DNA from: UBA4421 sp002704225
GTDB lineage: Bacteria > Pseudomonadota > Gammaproteobacteria > Pseudomonadales > Azotimanducaceae
Assembly (NCBI GenBank): GCA_902556425.1
Contig: CACDWG010000020.1
Coordinates: forward strand, 1-38,246
Direction: 5' to 3'
Length of the DNA: 38,246 bases
Every line of letters starts with the position of its first letter. Position 1 is the first letter of the stretch. Below the pieces are notes generated by a model that saw only the letters and a list, made by a program, of their open reading frames with translations, had not been told where the DNA came from and ran no database searches. Position numbers and translations under genes: made by a program. Positions 16,799 to 24,519 of this stretch are shown here, piece by piece.

Positions 16799-18085
16799 AT
16801 GCTAAAAAGACTTTTTATTGCAGCTCTCATTTTGCTGATGCTGCTCGGTGCAGCAATCAATTATTTTTTGAGCGACTCCGAGCGACTCAAATCAGAGTTG
16901 GGAGCCCAGCTCACCGCCGCCAGCGGCTATCAAGTCGATATTCACGGCAAGCTAGATTGGCAGGTGGTACCCAGCCTTGGCGTTGCTGTTACAAACATCA
17001 AACTGCGCGATGGCGAGACCCAGATCCATATTGGCAAACTGCGAGTAGGACTTAGCTTATCGGAACTGACCAAGTCGCCAGATGCTTGGACACTGGGCAG
17101 CCTGATCATGGACGAAGTGCGACTGAAAAATGCCGGTTTTCGCATGCAACGCTTTGCCCTGCAAAACTTTGTACTGGGTCAACCCGCACCGTTTCAGGCA
17201 CAAATTTTGATGCTGGAAGGATCTGAACCTAGCACCGTGCAAGAAAATTCCGCGCCGATCGACATAACCGGTGACATGATCTACAAGCTGAACACCTCGC
17301 AGAACAACCCCGGCGCGACCCTGTCCGATCTCAAGCTACTGAGAAGTACGGTGCAAACCCGGTGGAGCGGTAAACCGCTGTCCGCCGTCTGCTCAGGCGA
17401 GCTGCAAGAGCTGGATGGCGTCTCTGCAAAAGATTCCGAAAATCTATTGAGCACCTATTCCGGCAAAATGGACTGCACATCGGCTGAGTTCACCATCAAC
17501 AGCTTGAGCTGGCCTGAGAGCAAGGTCTCAATAGAACTGAGGAATCGAAAACTGACCGCGGCTATGTTGGCCGAAGACGGCAAAGTGAATATTTCGAAAC
17601 TTAAGGAAACGATCTCGACCATCAGCGTCATGGGCGGTAAAAAAGACCCCACCAGTGAGTGGCCGGATGCCATGGGGTACCAAAACCTCAAGGTCGATGT
17701 GTCGATGTTAAATGAACAAGTCGATATGCAGGGCCAGCTAGACAACATGATATTCGCCCTGAAAGGAACACTCGAGCCGGACACGACCCAAATCGACCTC
17801 AATGGCACGGTGATTATTGCCAAGGCCACTGGAAACCAGCTCATTCGCGTCGATCCACTGCTCGTCGACCTGCCGCTGCCCTTTTACTGCAAAGGCACTG
17901 CGGAAGAGCCCGACTGCGGCCCGAGTACCAAACAGGCGATCTCCATTTTCGGCGATTTAATGAAACGAGAGGGCAAACGCTTGCTGCGGGACGAAGCGGA
18001 AAAAAAATTACTGGAAGCCCTCGAGGACAAGATTCCTGACAACCTGAAAGAGAACGCTAAGCAACTGTTGAATTTGTTCAATTGA
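16799..18085 (+). CDS. AsmA-like inner-membrane/periplasmic protein
   Basis: A 428-residue AsmA-family protein, short for the family. The N-terminal helix MLKRLFIAALILLMLLGAA anchors it, followed by the characteristic AsmA start (LTAASGYQVDIHGKLDW, then PSLGVAVTNIKL) and a beta-rich body. The C-terminus has a charged helix, not a second anchor. AsmA relatives act in phospholipid transport or outer-membrane homeostasis; that role is inferred here. The ATG at 16799 is chosen because earlier in-frame sequence is not family-like. mutY follows after 17 bases, as in Pseudomonas. Confidence 0.85.
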   Translation: MLKRLFIAALILLMLLGAAINYFLSDSERLKSELGAQLTAASGYQVDIHGKLDWQVVPSLGVAVTNIKLRDGETQIHIGKLRVGLSLSELTKSPDAWTLGSLIMDEVRLKNAGFRMQRFALQNFVLGQPAPFQAQILMLEGSEPSTVQENSAPIDITGDMIYKLNTSQNNPGATLSDLKLLRSTVQTRWSGKPLSAVCSGELQELDGVSAKDSENLLSTYSGKMDCTSAEFTINSLSWPESKVSIELRNRKLTAAMLAEDGKVNISKLKETISTISVMGGKKDPTSEWPDAMGYQNLKVDVSMLNEQVDMQGQLDNMIFALKGTLEPDTTQIDLNGTVIIAKATGNQLIRVDPLLVDLPLPFYCKGTAEEPDCGPSTKQAISIFGDLMKREGKRLLRDEAEKKLLEALEDKIPDNLKENAKQLLNLFN

Positions 18086-18102
18086 TCGGCCCAGAATGAT
18101 GG

Positions 18103-19155
18103 ATGAATTGGTTTGCCGACAGTCTGCTCGCCTGGTTTGACGTACACGGGCGTAAGGATCTTCCCTGGCAAACCGATATCAACCCCTATCGGGTTTGGGT
18201 ATCCGAAATCATGTTGCAACAAACCCAGGTTGCAACGGTTATTCAGTATTACCGGCGCTTTATGCAGCGCTTTCCCGATGTAACCAGCCTTGCCAACGCT
18301 GACATCGACGAGGTGCTGCATCTTTGGACCGGCCTAGGCTACTACGCCCGAGGCCGCAATCTGCACAAAGCCGCACGGTGCATCGTCACCGAGCACAACG
18401 GCCACTTACCCGATGACCAACTACAGCTGGAGTCACTACCCGGCATTGGTCCTTCCACAGCAGGTGCCATACGCGCCATCGCCATGCAGCAGCGCGGTGT
18501 TATTTTGGACGGCAACGTGAAACGTGTGCTCGCGCGCTTCCATGCGATCGAAGGTCACTACAGCGGTGCGGCTGTCAGCAAAGTATTGTGGCAGCGCGCC
18601 GACGAACACACACCGACGCGGCGAGTTGCCGACTATACCCAAGCAATCATGGATCTCGGTGCGACACTCTGCGTGCGCAGCAGACCCGATTGCGACGCCT
18701 GTCCACTGAAAAAACGTTGCCAAGCACTCAGAGAACAGAGAGTCACCGAACTACCCACTAAGAAATCCACTGCACCCAAACCGGTACGCCAAGCACGTTT
18801 CTTCGTGCTGCGTGTTCCGGAGGGCAATGTGCTTTTGGAACAACGTCCCCAGCAGGGAATTTGGGGCGGCTTGTGGAATCCGCCAGAACGCAGCGCAGAA
18901 ACCTCTGTCGAGACATTTTTGAACAGCCAAGGGGTTCGCGACAGTGACATTACCCAGATTCAATACAAGGAAGGCTTTCGCCACACATTCAGCCACTTTC
19001 ACTTGGATATCGAGCCCATCTACATTGATCTGAAAAAAGCGCCGCCGATGATGGTGCAGGAAAGCACCCAGCGATGGGTTCAACTCACTCAACTCACCAA
19101 ACGCGAGGAAGCGATCGGGCTTTCTGCAGCAGCGATGAAACTGCTGCACGGGTGA
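18103..19155 (+). CDS. mutY: Adenine DNA glycosylase MutY
   Basis: Removes A mispaired with 8-oxoguanine. The 350-residue protein has the catalytic Glu in SEIMLQQTQV, the helix-hairpin-helix LPGIGPSTAGAI, the catalytic Asp in VILDGNVKRVLAR, and the [4Fe-4S] ligands Cys-x6-Cys-x2-Cys-x5-Cys (CVRSRPDCDACPLKKRC). The C-terminal NUDIX-like domain that recognises 8-oxoG starts near residue 225. yggX, an iron-trafficking gene that protects Fe-S proteins, follows after 67 bases, a conserved pairing. Confidence 0.96.
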   Translation: MNWFADSLLAWFDVHGRKDLPWQTDINPYRVWVSEIMLQQTQVATVIQYYRRFMQRFPDVTSLANADIDEVLHLWTGLGYYARGRNLHKAARCIVTEHNGHLPDDQLQLESLPGIGPSTAGAIRAIAMQQRGVILDGNVKRVLARFHAIEGHYSGAAVSKVLWQRADEHTPTRRVADYTQAIMDLGATLCVRSRPDCDACPLKKRCQALREQRVTELPTKKSTAPKPVRQARFFVLRVPEGNVLLEQRPQQGIWGGLWNPPERSAETSVETFLNSQGVRDSDITQIQYKEGFRHTFSHFHLDIEPIYIDLKKAPPMMVQESTQRWVQLTQLTKREEAIGLSAAAMKLLHG

Positions 19156-19222
19156 TCAAGCCGCCAGCAGAAACCGATGCAACGCGCTACAATGGGCCCT
19201 CTACCCCTATTTCGTTGCTCTA

Positions 19223-19498
19223 ATGACACGCACCCTGAACTGCAGCCGATATCAAAAAGAACTTCCGGGACTGGAGCAACCACCGCTGCCTGGTCCCATG
19301 GGCGAGCGGATCTTTAATGAAGTTTCCGCCCAGGCGTGGCAAGAATGGCAGGCGCTGCAAACTATGCTGATCAATGAAAAACATCTGAGTTTGATCGATC
19401 CGGAGACTCGCAAATATCTCAGCGAGCAGATGTGGCGATACTTCGCAAGCGAGCCTACTGACCTACCCGAAGGGTATCGACCACCAATAGAGAGTTGA
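19223..19498 (+). CDS. yggX: Probable Fe(2+)-trafficking protein YggX
   Basis: Small cytoplasmic protein implicated in protecting Fe-S clusters from oxidation. The 91-residue product matches the family from its start (MTRTLNCSRYQKELPGLEQPP) through FNEVSAQAWQEWQ to RKYLSEQMWRYF. The conserved Cys7 is present. Its TGA stop (19496-19498) lies inside the -35 hexamer of the tRNA-Phe promoter. Confidence 0.95.
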   Translation: MTRTLNCSRYQKELPGLEQPPLPGPMGERIFNEVSAQAWQEWQALQTMLINEKHLSLIDPETRKYLSEQMWRYFASEPTDLPEGYRPPIES

Positions 19499-19523
19499 CG
19501 CTGGGCGGCCACATCGCTTTAAT
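19495..19523 (+). promoter_or_regulatory. Sigma-70 promoter of tRNA-Phe
   Basis: TTGACG (19495-19500), a 17-base spacer, then TTTAAT (19518-19523), about 40 bases before the tRNA. A G+C-rich discriminator (ACGCGCC) follows, typical of growth-rate-controlled stable RNA promoters. Confidence 0.7.
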
Positions 19524-19563
19524 ACGCGCCTCGTTGAGGGATCGCCTCAACCAAGATCTCCTT

Positions 19564-19639
<76 letters not shown>

Positions 19640-19679
19640 TTTTCTCTCTTAAGAAGCCTCTAGAGTCCTGAAATTACTC

Positions 19680-19895
19680 ATGTTTTCTCCAACATGGCCA
19701 ATTAGGGTAGACAAAATGGTAGGTACTTTTAATCCCAAATACACGTATACCAAGCGTGGAATATATTACTTCTGCAAAGATGTGCCGGCAGATCTTAGGC
19801 ATCACTACACGAAGCTAAGGATTGTTCAGAGCCTAAGAACAAAGTCTTCAACAAGAGCCAAAGCTGCTGGCGCTTGTTGGAAAAAAAGGTATTAA
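19680..19895 (+). pseudogene. Tyrosine integrase, N-terminal stub
   Basis: A 71-codon remnant of a phage-type integrase. The segment YTKRGIYYFCKDVPADLRHHY, then RIVQSLRTKS, is typical of the N-terminal region of one integrase subfamily; a more likely native start is the ATG at 19716 (MVGTFNPKY). The frame stops at 19895, long before any SAM-like or catalytic R..HxxR..Y domain, so the gene is a truncated remnant. It sits 40 bases after tRNA-Phe, the usual integrase position. The subfamily call is from pattern memory. Confidence 0.65.
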
Positions 19896-19902
19896 CAAAA
19901 CA

Positions 19903-20166
19903 CAATTTGATGCAATTACAGAAGCCGCACGGCGAAGGTGGCCAAGATGGGAGCTGTTTACTGGCTGGACTCACCAAGGCCAGAATTTAGAAGGTCAGAT
20001 CTTAAAAAAAGTGCTGCTTCAAGGTGTTGAGGCCGGCATTGTATGTCTTCCGGTGCATGACGCTGTTGCGGTGCAAAGAAGACTCGTTGACTGGGCGGTA
20101 GAAGCAATGACAAACGCTTGGGCAGAGATAGCATATGGCCTACGGCCGAAGGTTAAAGTTGAGTAG
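19903..20166 (+). pseudogene. 3' remnant of a mobile-element gene
   Basis: An open frame without a usable start ending at TAG 20164-20166, about 88 codons. It reads QFDAITEAARRRWPRWELF and later VEAGIVCLPVHDAVAVQRR. The CLPVHDAV motif followed by an amphipathic helix resembles the end of phage or plasmid replication-type proteins that carry a P-x-H-D motif, but I do not identify the family. It lies one frame off from the integrase stub and abuts it, so an internal deletion probably fused the 5' end of one gene to the 3' end of another. Confidence 0.45.
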
Positions 20167-20199
20167 GTCGGGATCGCATCCAGTCACTTTGAAGCTAAC

Positions 20200-20260
20200 G
20201 TGCTGCCCTTTAGCGGAGACAAGAGTAGATGAGAAACTTTAGAAGTTTGTTGCTGGGTTT
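20200..20260 (+). repeat. Leader repeat, copy 1
   Basis: Shares with 22382-22447 the block CCCTTTA...CAAGAGTA, an ATG, and the leader start GAGAAAC..TTAGA; the part from the ATG on is also shared with the start of the hydrolase gene at 21260. Confidence 0.65.
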
Positions 20261-20309
20261 AGTGTTGGTGTCTTTGGCTGGTGTTAGCTGGGGTGAGGAG
20301 GCACGTTAG
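20229..20309 (+). pseudogene. Orphan signal-peptide stub (copy 1)
   Basis: A 26-codon frame beginning MRNFRSLLLGLVLV, then SLAGVSWGEEAR and a stop. The first ten residues match the leader of the dehalogenase-like protein at 21260 (MRNFRSLVLG). It looks like the 5' end of a deleted paralogue: a complete signal peptide with no mature protein behind it. A tiny functional peptide cannot be excluded. Confidence 0.5.
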
Positions 20310-20355
20310 TGCCCCCGTGATCCCATAGAAAGATCGCTAAACTTTAAAAGGGTGT

Positions 20356-21057
20356 TTAGATCCCCCAAGACTTAATTCTAACTACGATTGAGTCGTCTTC
20401 GACTGTGCGTATGCCTTCAACAGCTGCCAGAAATTCAGCCCAATCCGGATTACCCTGATTGGCATCCATTAGCTCCATCATTTCCGCCATGTTATTGGCC
20501 GTGATGCTAACACCGTGAGAGATACTCGCAGTTCCTGCCGACATCACTTGAAAAATGCCCGACGGTAAATCGCTGTTACGCGAAGCCATCATCTTGTTCC
20601 AAGCTGCAACATACGCGGCAGGGTCTTCCACATCCATCAGGATAAAGCGGCTCACCGCATTAGGTGACGTGATTTCGTCTGATGACCCTGCGGTGATTTC
20701 GGTCGTGCGAAACATCGTTTCGCTTACAGGCGTCATTATTTCGGACATCGTCTTTTGTAGGGCAGCCCATTCTTTGGACCCTCGTGTCGCTGCCTGTGAC
20801 TTATCCATATCAGCCCCAGAAGCATAAGAAACTGAGAGAGCATGGGTAGCTGGGTTCGTGCCGTTTGCCATAATCTGAGACAGCGTTACCTCCGCGGAGG
20901 TTTTCTTGCCGGCCGCAGAGCTTCGGAACGTATCCAGTGCTGCAACCATAGAGCTGGGATCAGAAACAGTCATCTGATAATAAATTCCCACACGGGTTTC
21001 CGCGAGGGTCGTTTGTGCGAGGACCATCAGTCCCAAAAATAGTGAAATAACCTTCAT
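20356..21057 (-). CDS. Exported protein with two ferredoxin-like repeats
   Basis: A 233-residue protein with a clear signal peptide (MKVISLFLGLMVLAQTTLA). The mature part appears to be two related halves of ~100 residues. The first runs from VGIYYQMTVSDPSSMVAALD to MFRTTEI, the second from RFILMDVEDPAAYVAAW to VVRIKSWG. Each has a beta strand, a helix with D-P-x-x-[MY]-V-A-A, a strand with S.S, and a helix with a Trp (EWAALQ / DWAEFL). This recalls dimeric alpha/beta-barrel (ABM-like) folds joined in one chain. No catalytic residue is recognisable. AAGGA lies eight bases before the ATG. Island cargo, function unknown. Confidence 0.75.
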   Translation of the reverse strand: MKVISLFLGLMVLAQTTLAETRVGIYYQMTVSDPSSMVAALDTFRSSAAGKKTSAEVTLSQIMANGTNPATHALSVSYASGADMDKSQAATRGSKEWAALQKTMSEIMTPVSETMFRTTEITAGSSDEITSPNAVSRFILMDVEDPAAYVAAWNKMMASRNSDLPSGIFQVMSAGTASISHGVSITANNMAEMMELMDANQGNPDWAEFLAAVEGIRTVEDDSIVVRIKSWGI

Positions 21058-21259
21058 CTGTTCATCCTTTATTTTTGTTTGTCTTAGTTTTTTAGGTCAA
21101 CTAGGGAGGGAGAGCTGATTTCACAACTAAGCGAAGTCAGTCACGCACCTGCATTCACAATGAAGAATTCCTCGTTGCGCCACAAGCCCTATCGAAGCGT
21201 AAAGATGTCCTGCGGCGAAAATGTTACAACGTGATCGGCAGTAAAGGGATAATCAGAGC

Positions 21260-22291
21260 ATGAGAAACTTTAGGAGTTTAGTGCTGGGGTTGCTGTTGGC
21301 GTTCCCAATTGCGGCGTTGATGGTTACTCGTGACGGCGAGCTTGTTACACCTCGGGGAGCGGGAACGGTCACGCTCGAAGCGGGCACTTTTGAGGCATTC
21401 CTATTGCCAGATTATGCTGCCAATCTAATCAGCGACGACTACAAGAGCTACCTGATAGAAGTAGAACCGGGAATCAAAATTCATATACTTGAAGTTGGCA
21501 GTGGGTATCCAGTCTATTTGCAGCATGGCAACCCCACTTCTGGTTTTCTGTACCGGAAGATTGCCGCGGAACTTAAAGATGCATCGGTGCGATTAATCAT
21601 GCCGACCATGGTCGGGCTTGGTTTTTCCAGCAAGGTACCTGCACCTGAACATACGCAAGATAATCATACGCGCTGGATGGGGAGTGTCCTGAAACAGCTG
21701 CGGTTCTCCGAATTGGTGTTCGTTGGTCAGGATTGGGGCGGACCGGTCGGTATGGGGGCGCTCGCGCTGAATCCTGATTTACTGAAGGGAGCAGTAATTC
21801 TGAATACAGGCTTTAATGCGCCAAAAGAGGCCGCGGATCTTTCTGCAGCTCATGCTCTGGCTAAGGCTCCGGTTTTCGGTGAACTGATGCTAGAGGTGTT
21901 TGTGTCGATTTTTGACAGACTCCCCAATACGCAGGGTGACCCGAGTTCAATGCCGCCTGAAGTTCTCAAACTTTATAGCCAACCACTAGTCGATAGCGGC
22001 AATAGCAAAGCGCCACTATCGCTGATGCGCATGGTGTCAGATGGGCCGGATCATCCTAGTTCGCAACAACAACGCGCAGTTGAAAGCTACGTTGCAAGTC
22101 TCGATATACCTGCAGAGATTGTTTGGGGTATGAAAGATCCCATTCTGTCTAAAATCTTGCCGAAGATGAAAGCAAACTTCCCTAGCGCGCCAGTGACTGA
22201 AACTCAGGCGGGGCACTTTCTGCAGGAGGAGGTTCCAAGTGAGATTGCTGACGCCATTATGCGCGTGGTTACGATAGTGCAAAGGAACTAA
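21260..22291 (+). CDS. Haloalkane dehalogenase-like alpha/beta hydrolase
   Basis: A 343-residue protein with an N-terminal signal or anchor (residues ~5-22) and an alpha/beta-hydrolase fold. Motifs match haloalkane dehalogenases: the oxyanion segment HGNPTSGFLYRK with halide-binding Asn91, the nucleophile elbow GQDWGG with Asp158 and halide-binding Trp159, an acid in WGMKDPIL (Asp293), and the catalytic His319 in AGHFLQEE. The predicted reaction is hydrolytic cleavage of carbon-halogen bonds; substrate unknown. An exported version is unusual, since most studied enzymes are cytoplasmic. Its leader sequence is duplicated as orphan stubs at 20229 and 22415. Confidence 0.82.
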   Translation: MRNFRSLVLGLLLAFPIAALMVTRDGELVTPRGAGTVTLEAGTFEAFLLPDYAANLISDDYKSYLIEVEPGIKIHILEVGSGYPVYLQHGNPTSGFLYRKIAAELKDASVRLIMPTMVGLGFSSKVPAPEHTQDNHTRWMGSVLKQLRFSELVFVGQDWGGPVGMGALALNPDLLKGAVILNTGFNAPKEAADLSAAHALAKAPVFGELMLEVFVSIFDRLPNTQGDPSSMPPEVLKLYSQPLVDSGNSKAPLSLMRMVSDGPDHPSSQQQRAVESYVASLDIPAEIVWGMKDPILSKILPKMKANFPSAPVTETQAGHFLQEEVPSEIADAIMRVVTIVQRN

Positions 22292-22327
22292 AACTTCTTG
22301 ACTCCCTAGGTATTGGACGCTCATCCA

Positions 22328-22414
22328 ATGAAACAAATCATCACAGGTTTACTTTTGTCACTGAGGGGTACTGTTGGTTTAGTGCGTAATGCCCTTTATT
22401 GGAAACAAGAGTAA
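22328..22414 (+). other. Short open frame before leader copy 3
   Basis: Twenty-eight codons starting MKQIITGLLLSL and ending at a TAA that directly abuts the next leader's ATG. It looks like another start of a signal peptide with a changed continuation, so probably a remnant. Expression is doubtful. Confidence 0.2.
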
Positions 22415-22447
22415 ATGAGAAACGTTAGACGCTTGGTGCTGGGGTTT
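22382..22447 (+). repeat. Leader repeat, copy 3
   Basis: Diverged copy of 20200-20260, with shared blocks GCCCTTTA, ACAAGAGTA, ATGAGAAAC and TGCTGGG. It lies 3' of the dehalogenase-like gene. Confidence 0.6.
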
Positions 22448-22477
22448 GTGAATACGGTTCAATTACATTCCGTGTAA
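22415..22477 (+). pseudogene. Orphan signal-peptide stub (copy 3)
   Basis: A 20-codon frame beginning MRNVRRLVLGF, related to the dehalogenase leader, then diverging into NTVQLHSV and a stop. Its end overlaps the 3' end of the convergent desaturase by 15 bases, so the break point of the deletion probably lies near 22450. Confidence 0.45.
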
Positions 22478-23347
22478 GTCGCAGCCTCGGCGCAGCAATA
22501 TTGGTCTCATTTCTCTGAACGCAGCAGGTGTATGCATCAGCGGAATGCGCGGATACAAATGATGCACCACATGAAATTGCATGCCTGAAGAAAAAATATT
22601 GCCCATATGGCTTTTAAACGCGTAAGTATCTTTGTAGCGCCCCTGCTCTTGGCCGGGGTGGTGTGGTTTCCAGCTTAAGTAATAAGGGATGTAAATATCG
22701 GCAATATGCAGGGGTAACCACCAAAGCAATGCTGCTTCTATCGCATAGCCATTGTAGGCAGCAAAAAAAAGTATAAGCGTATAGATGCTGCGAATAACGA
22801 CGGCATCCACGGCTGCGTAGCTTTGATTAGTGCGCTCCAAAGCACTGGCGTACAGGTCTTTGCGGGCTGAACTGGCCGGCTGTTTGCGCATCAGCGCGTT
22901 CTTAAAATATGCCCTACGATTTTCAGCGTGAACGTCAAAATCGGGATCGAGTTCGGGATTATTAGTATGGGAATGATGCTCGAAATGGGTAAAACGAAGG
23001 TATCTGAAGGCTTGGGCAAAGGGTACCAACGATACATGTCCGAGCAGTTCGTTAAGCCAACGCAGTTTTTGTCCTTCCCTCGCGATAATTGAGTGTTGGG
23101 CATCGTGCGAAGGTAAGTACGCTGCACAGACGTTAATCACGGCAACTGGAAACGCTGCCCAAATAGGCACAATTCCGAGAATGACCAGTGGCCAGAGGGA
23201 GAGCCAAATAAGCGTATTGCTAAATCCCCATACAACGATGCCTAGAGTAGATTTTTGAATGTACTTGGCCGCTATTTTGCGCTCGAGCGCATCAAGTTCC
23301 TCGTCATTAAGTGCTTCGTAGTTAATGTCTTGCGCTACTTGATCCAC
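22463..23347 (-). CDS. Membrane fatty-acid desaturase
   Basis: A 294-residue integral membrane di-iron desaturase. The three histidine boxes are HDAQH, HFEHHSH and HVVHH, which bind the catalytic di-iron centre; hydrophobic helices precede and separate them. The start is taken as the GTG at 23347 (MDQVAQDINYEALND), with GGGAG six bases upstream; longer in-frame starts overlap the upstream small gene completely. It probably introduces double bonds into acyl lipids or a related hydrophobic substrate; regiospecificity cannot be read. It is translated just after the small membrane gene at 23335-23529. Confidence 0.88.
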   Translation of the reverse strand: MDQVAQDINYEALNDEELDALERKIAAKYIQKSTLGIVVWGFSNTLIWLSLWPLVILGIVPIWAAFPVAVINVCAAYLPSHDAQHSIIAREGQKLRWLNELLGHVSLVPFAQAFRYLRFTHFEHHSHTNNPELDPDFDVHAENRRAYFKNALMRKQPASSARKDLYASALERTNQSYAAVDAVVIRSIYTLILFFAAYNGYAIEAALLWWLPLHIADIYIPYYLSWKPHHPGQEQGRYKDTYAFKSHMGNIFSSGMQFHVVHHLYPRIPLMHTPAAFREMRPILLRRGCDLHGM

Positions 23348-23529
23348 AACCAACTCCCTCTGAGTTTGGCGATTAGGCCCCAAGCACCTCCGATTACGAG
23401 GCCCAGCAGTACATTTGGTATGGCAAACAGCTGTAGATCGATCGCCGTCATACATTGCGCTATCAGAGGCGCAAGAAACAGTAGACCAAAAGCGATGGGC
23501 GAAAAAATAAGTCTTAACAATAATTCCAT
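23335..23529 (-). CDS. Small two-helix membrane protein beside the desaturase
   Basis: Sixty-four residues from ATG 23529 (MELLLRLIFSPIAFG), with two hydrophobic segments, LLRLIFSPIAFGLLFLAPLI and AIPNVLLGLVIGGAWGLIA, and a basic tail. Its 3' end overlaps the desaturase start by 13 bases, implying coupled translation. A TTG start at 23544 is an alternative. No family recognised; it may assist or stabilise the desaturase. Confidence 0.6.
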   Translation of the reverse strand: MELLLRLIFSPIAFGLLFLAPLIAQCMTAIDLQLFAIPNVLLGLVIGGAWGLIAKLRGSWLWIK

Positions 23530-24037
23530 TAACGTTTTTTCCAATTTAAGAGTACTTTGAAAAGCGGTTTAAATCAGTTTGAAAAAAGCCTATTCCTAAA
23601 AGACTATCGTTTTAGCGGGATTCGTGACAAGTATCGAACTGTCAATCGGTTTTTTTGCTGCGAGGTCATTGCGTCCGAATTCATAAGAGTCATTGGGAAC
23701 CTCGAGAAAAAACACGAGATGCGCTTCCAAGACTGTCCTGCTCCAGCACTCTTGAGCCTCTCTGGTGATGACTTGAGGCTGGTTAGCTTGTGTAGCCTCT
23801 TGGGATTCTCTCTTAAAACCACCTCTAACGTACCCAGCGTCCACCTACAGCTACTGAAGTGAAGCTAGATACTCCCGGGCACTAAACTGCCTCTCAAGCC
23901 TTCCACAGCACCTAACACTCTCTGAAGTAGCTCTTACACAATAAGCACTTGTGCTTTGGGATCTCCCAAATATTTGTCGTGCGAACGTTTGTTTTTGAAT
24001 AGTGTTGAAGACTCATTTTGTATGGAGGAGCGCTACT
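23530..24037. other. Intergenic region with repeat A and hairpin
   Basis: No convincing gene. It contains an AGCCTC/GAGGCT inverted pair (about 23753-23778), repeat copy A (23815-23880) and, at its right end, the GGAGGAG ribosome site of the MotA-like gene. A 101-codon plus-strand frame here has no family look. Confidence 0.5.
23815..23880 (+). repeat. Direct repeat A flanking the MotA-like gene
   Basis: Starts AAAACCACCTCTAACG and ends near CTCCCGGGC. Copy B lies at 24520-24585 in the same orientation with scattered differences in the last third. Confidence 0.75.
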
Positions 24038-24397
24038 ATGAGGTTATTGGGCTTTATCGCTTGTGCGGGGATTATGGTTTGGATCATGGACAGCGCGGCG
24101 GGGATTGCAGCATTTTTGGATGCAATAAGTTTAGCGATCGTTTTTGGAGGAGGACTGGCATTCGCCGTGGCAAAAGGGGGCTTAAATCAGAATCGAAATC
24201 AGGCTCTATTGAACTTCGCTGAAGGAGCCGTTTATTGGGGCTGGTTGGGTTTGCTTGTTGGTTGCGTAGGGATAGCTGCAAATCTAAAAGAGCTAAGCGC
24301 TCTTGGCCCTGCTGCTTCTATCGCAATTTTAACCGTGTTTTACGGGTACACCGTGAAATGGAGTGTGATGGCGGTTATTGGGCAAGCAGACTCGTAA
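24038..24397 (+). CDS. Minimal MotA/TolQ/ExbB-like membrane protein
   Basis: A 119-residue protein with four predicted membrane helices. The segment DAISLAIVFGGGLAFAVAKG resembles the MotA stretch with I-V-x-G-G, and GWLGLLVGCVGIAANL...LGPAASIAILTVFYG resembles the MotA/ExbB signature G-x-x-G-T-[IL]-x-G-L...[ILV]-G-x-x-[MI]-A-x-A-L-x-T-x-x-Y-G. The large cytoplasmic domain that links helices two and three in MotA is missing: only ~20 residues lie between. GGAGGAG is well placed for the ATG at 24038. No MotB/ExbD partner is encoded nearby. Family assignment is from motif resemblance. Confidence 0.65.
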   Translation: MRLLGFIACAGIMVWIMDSAAGIAAFLDAISLAIVFGGGLAFAVAKGGLNQNRNQALLNFAEGAVYWGWLGLLVGCVGIAANLKELSALGPAASIAILTVFYGYTVKWSVMAVIGQADS

Positions 24398-24479
24398 AGA
24401 GGGCATTCCTATATCCACCTACTCTTCTAACAGCTGGTGTTATCCCTAATCCGGTAAGGCAACACAGCCTTAGCACTCT

Positions 24480-24514
24480 AAAGCCTCACTTGAGCGATCA
24501 TCCGAGGCTTTTTT
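24480..24514 (+). terminator. Terminator after the MotA-like gene
   Basis: AAAGCCTC (24480-24487 plus flanking A) pairs with GAGGCTTT (24504-24511) across a 16-base loop, followed by six T (24509-24514). Typical intrinsic terminator apart from the large loop. Confidence 0.7.
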
Positions 24515-24519
24515 CTTTC

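Noticed and set aside
23557..23862. Plus-strand frame of 101 codons running into repeat A
   Set aside because: The only similarity is to the repeat itself (a related frame reads through repeat B); no start signal and no domain.
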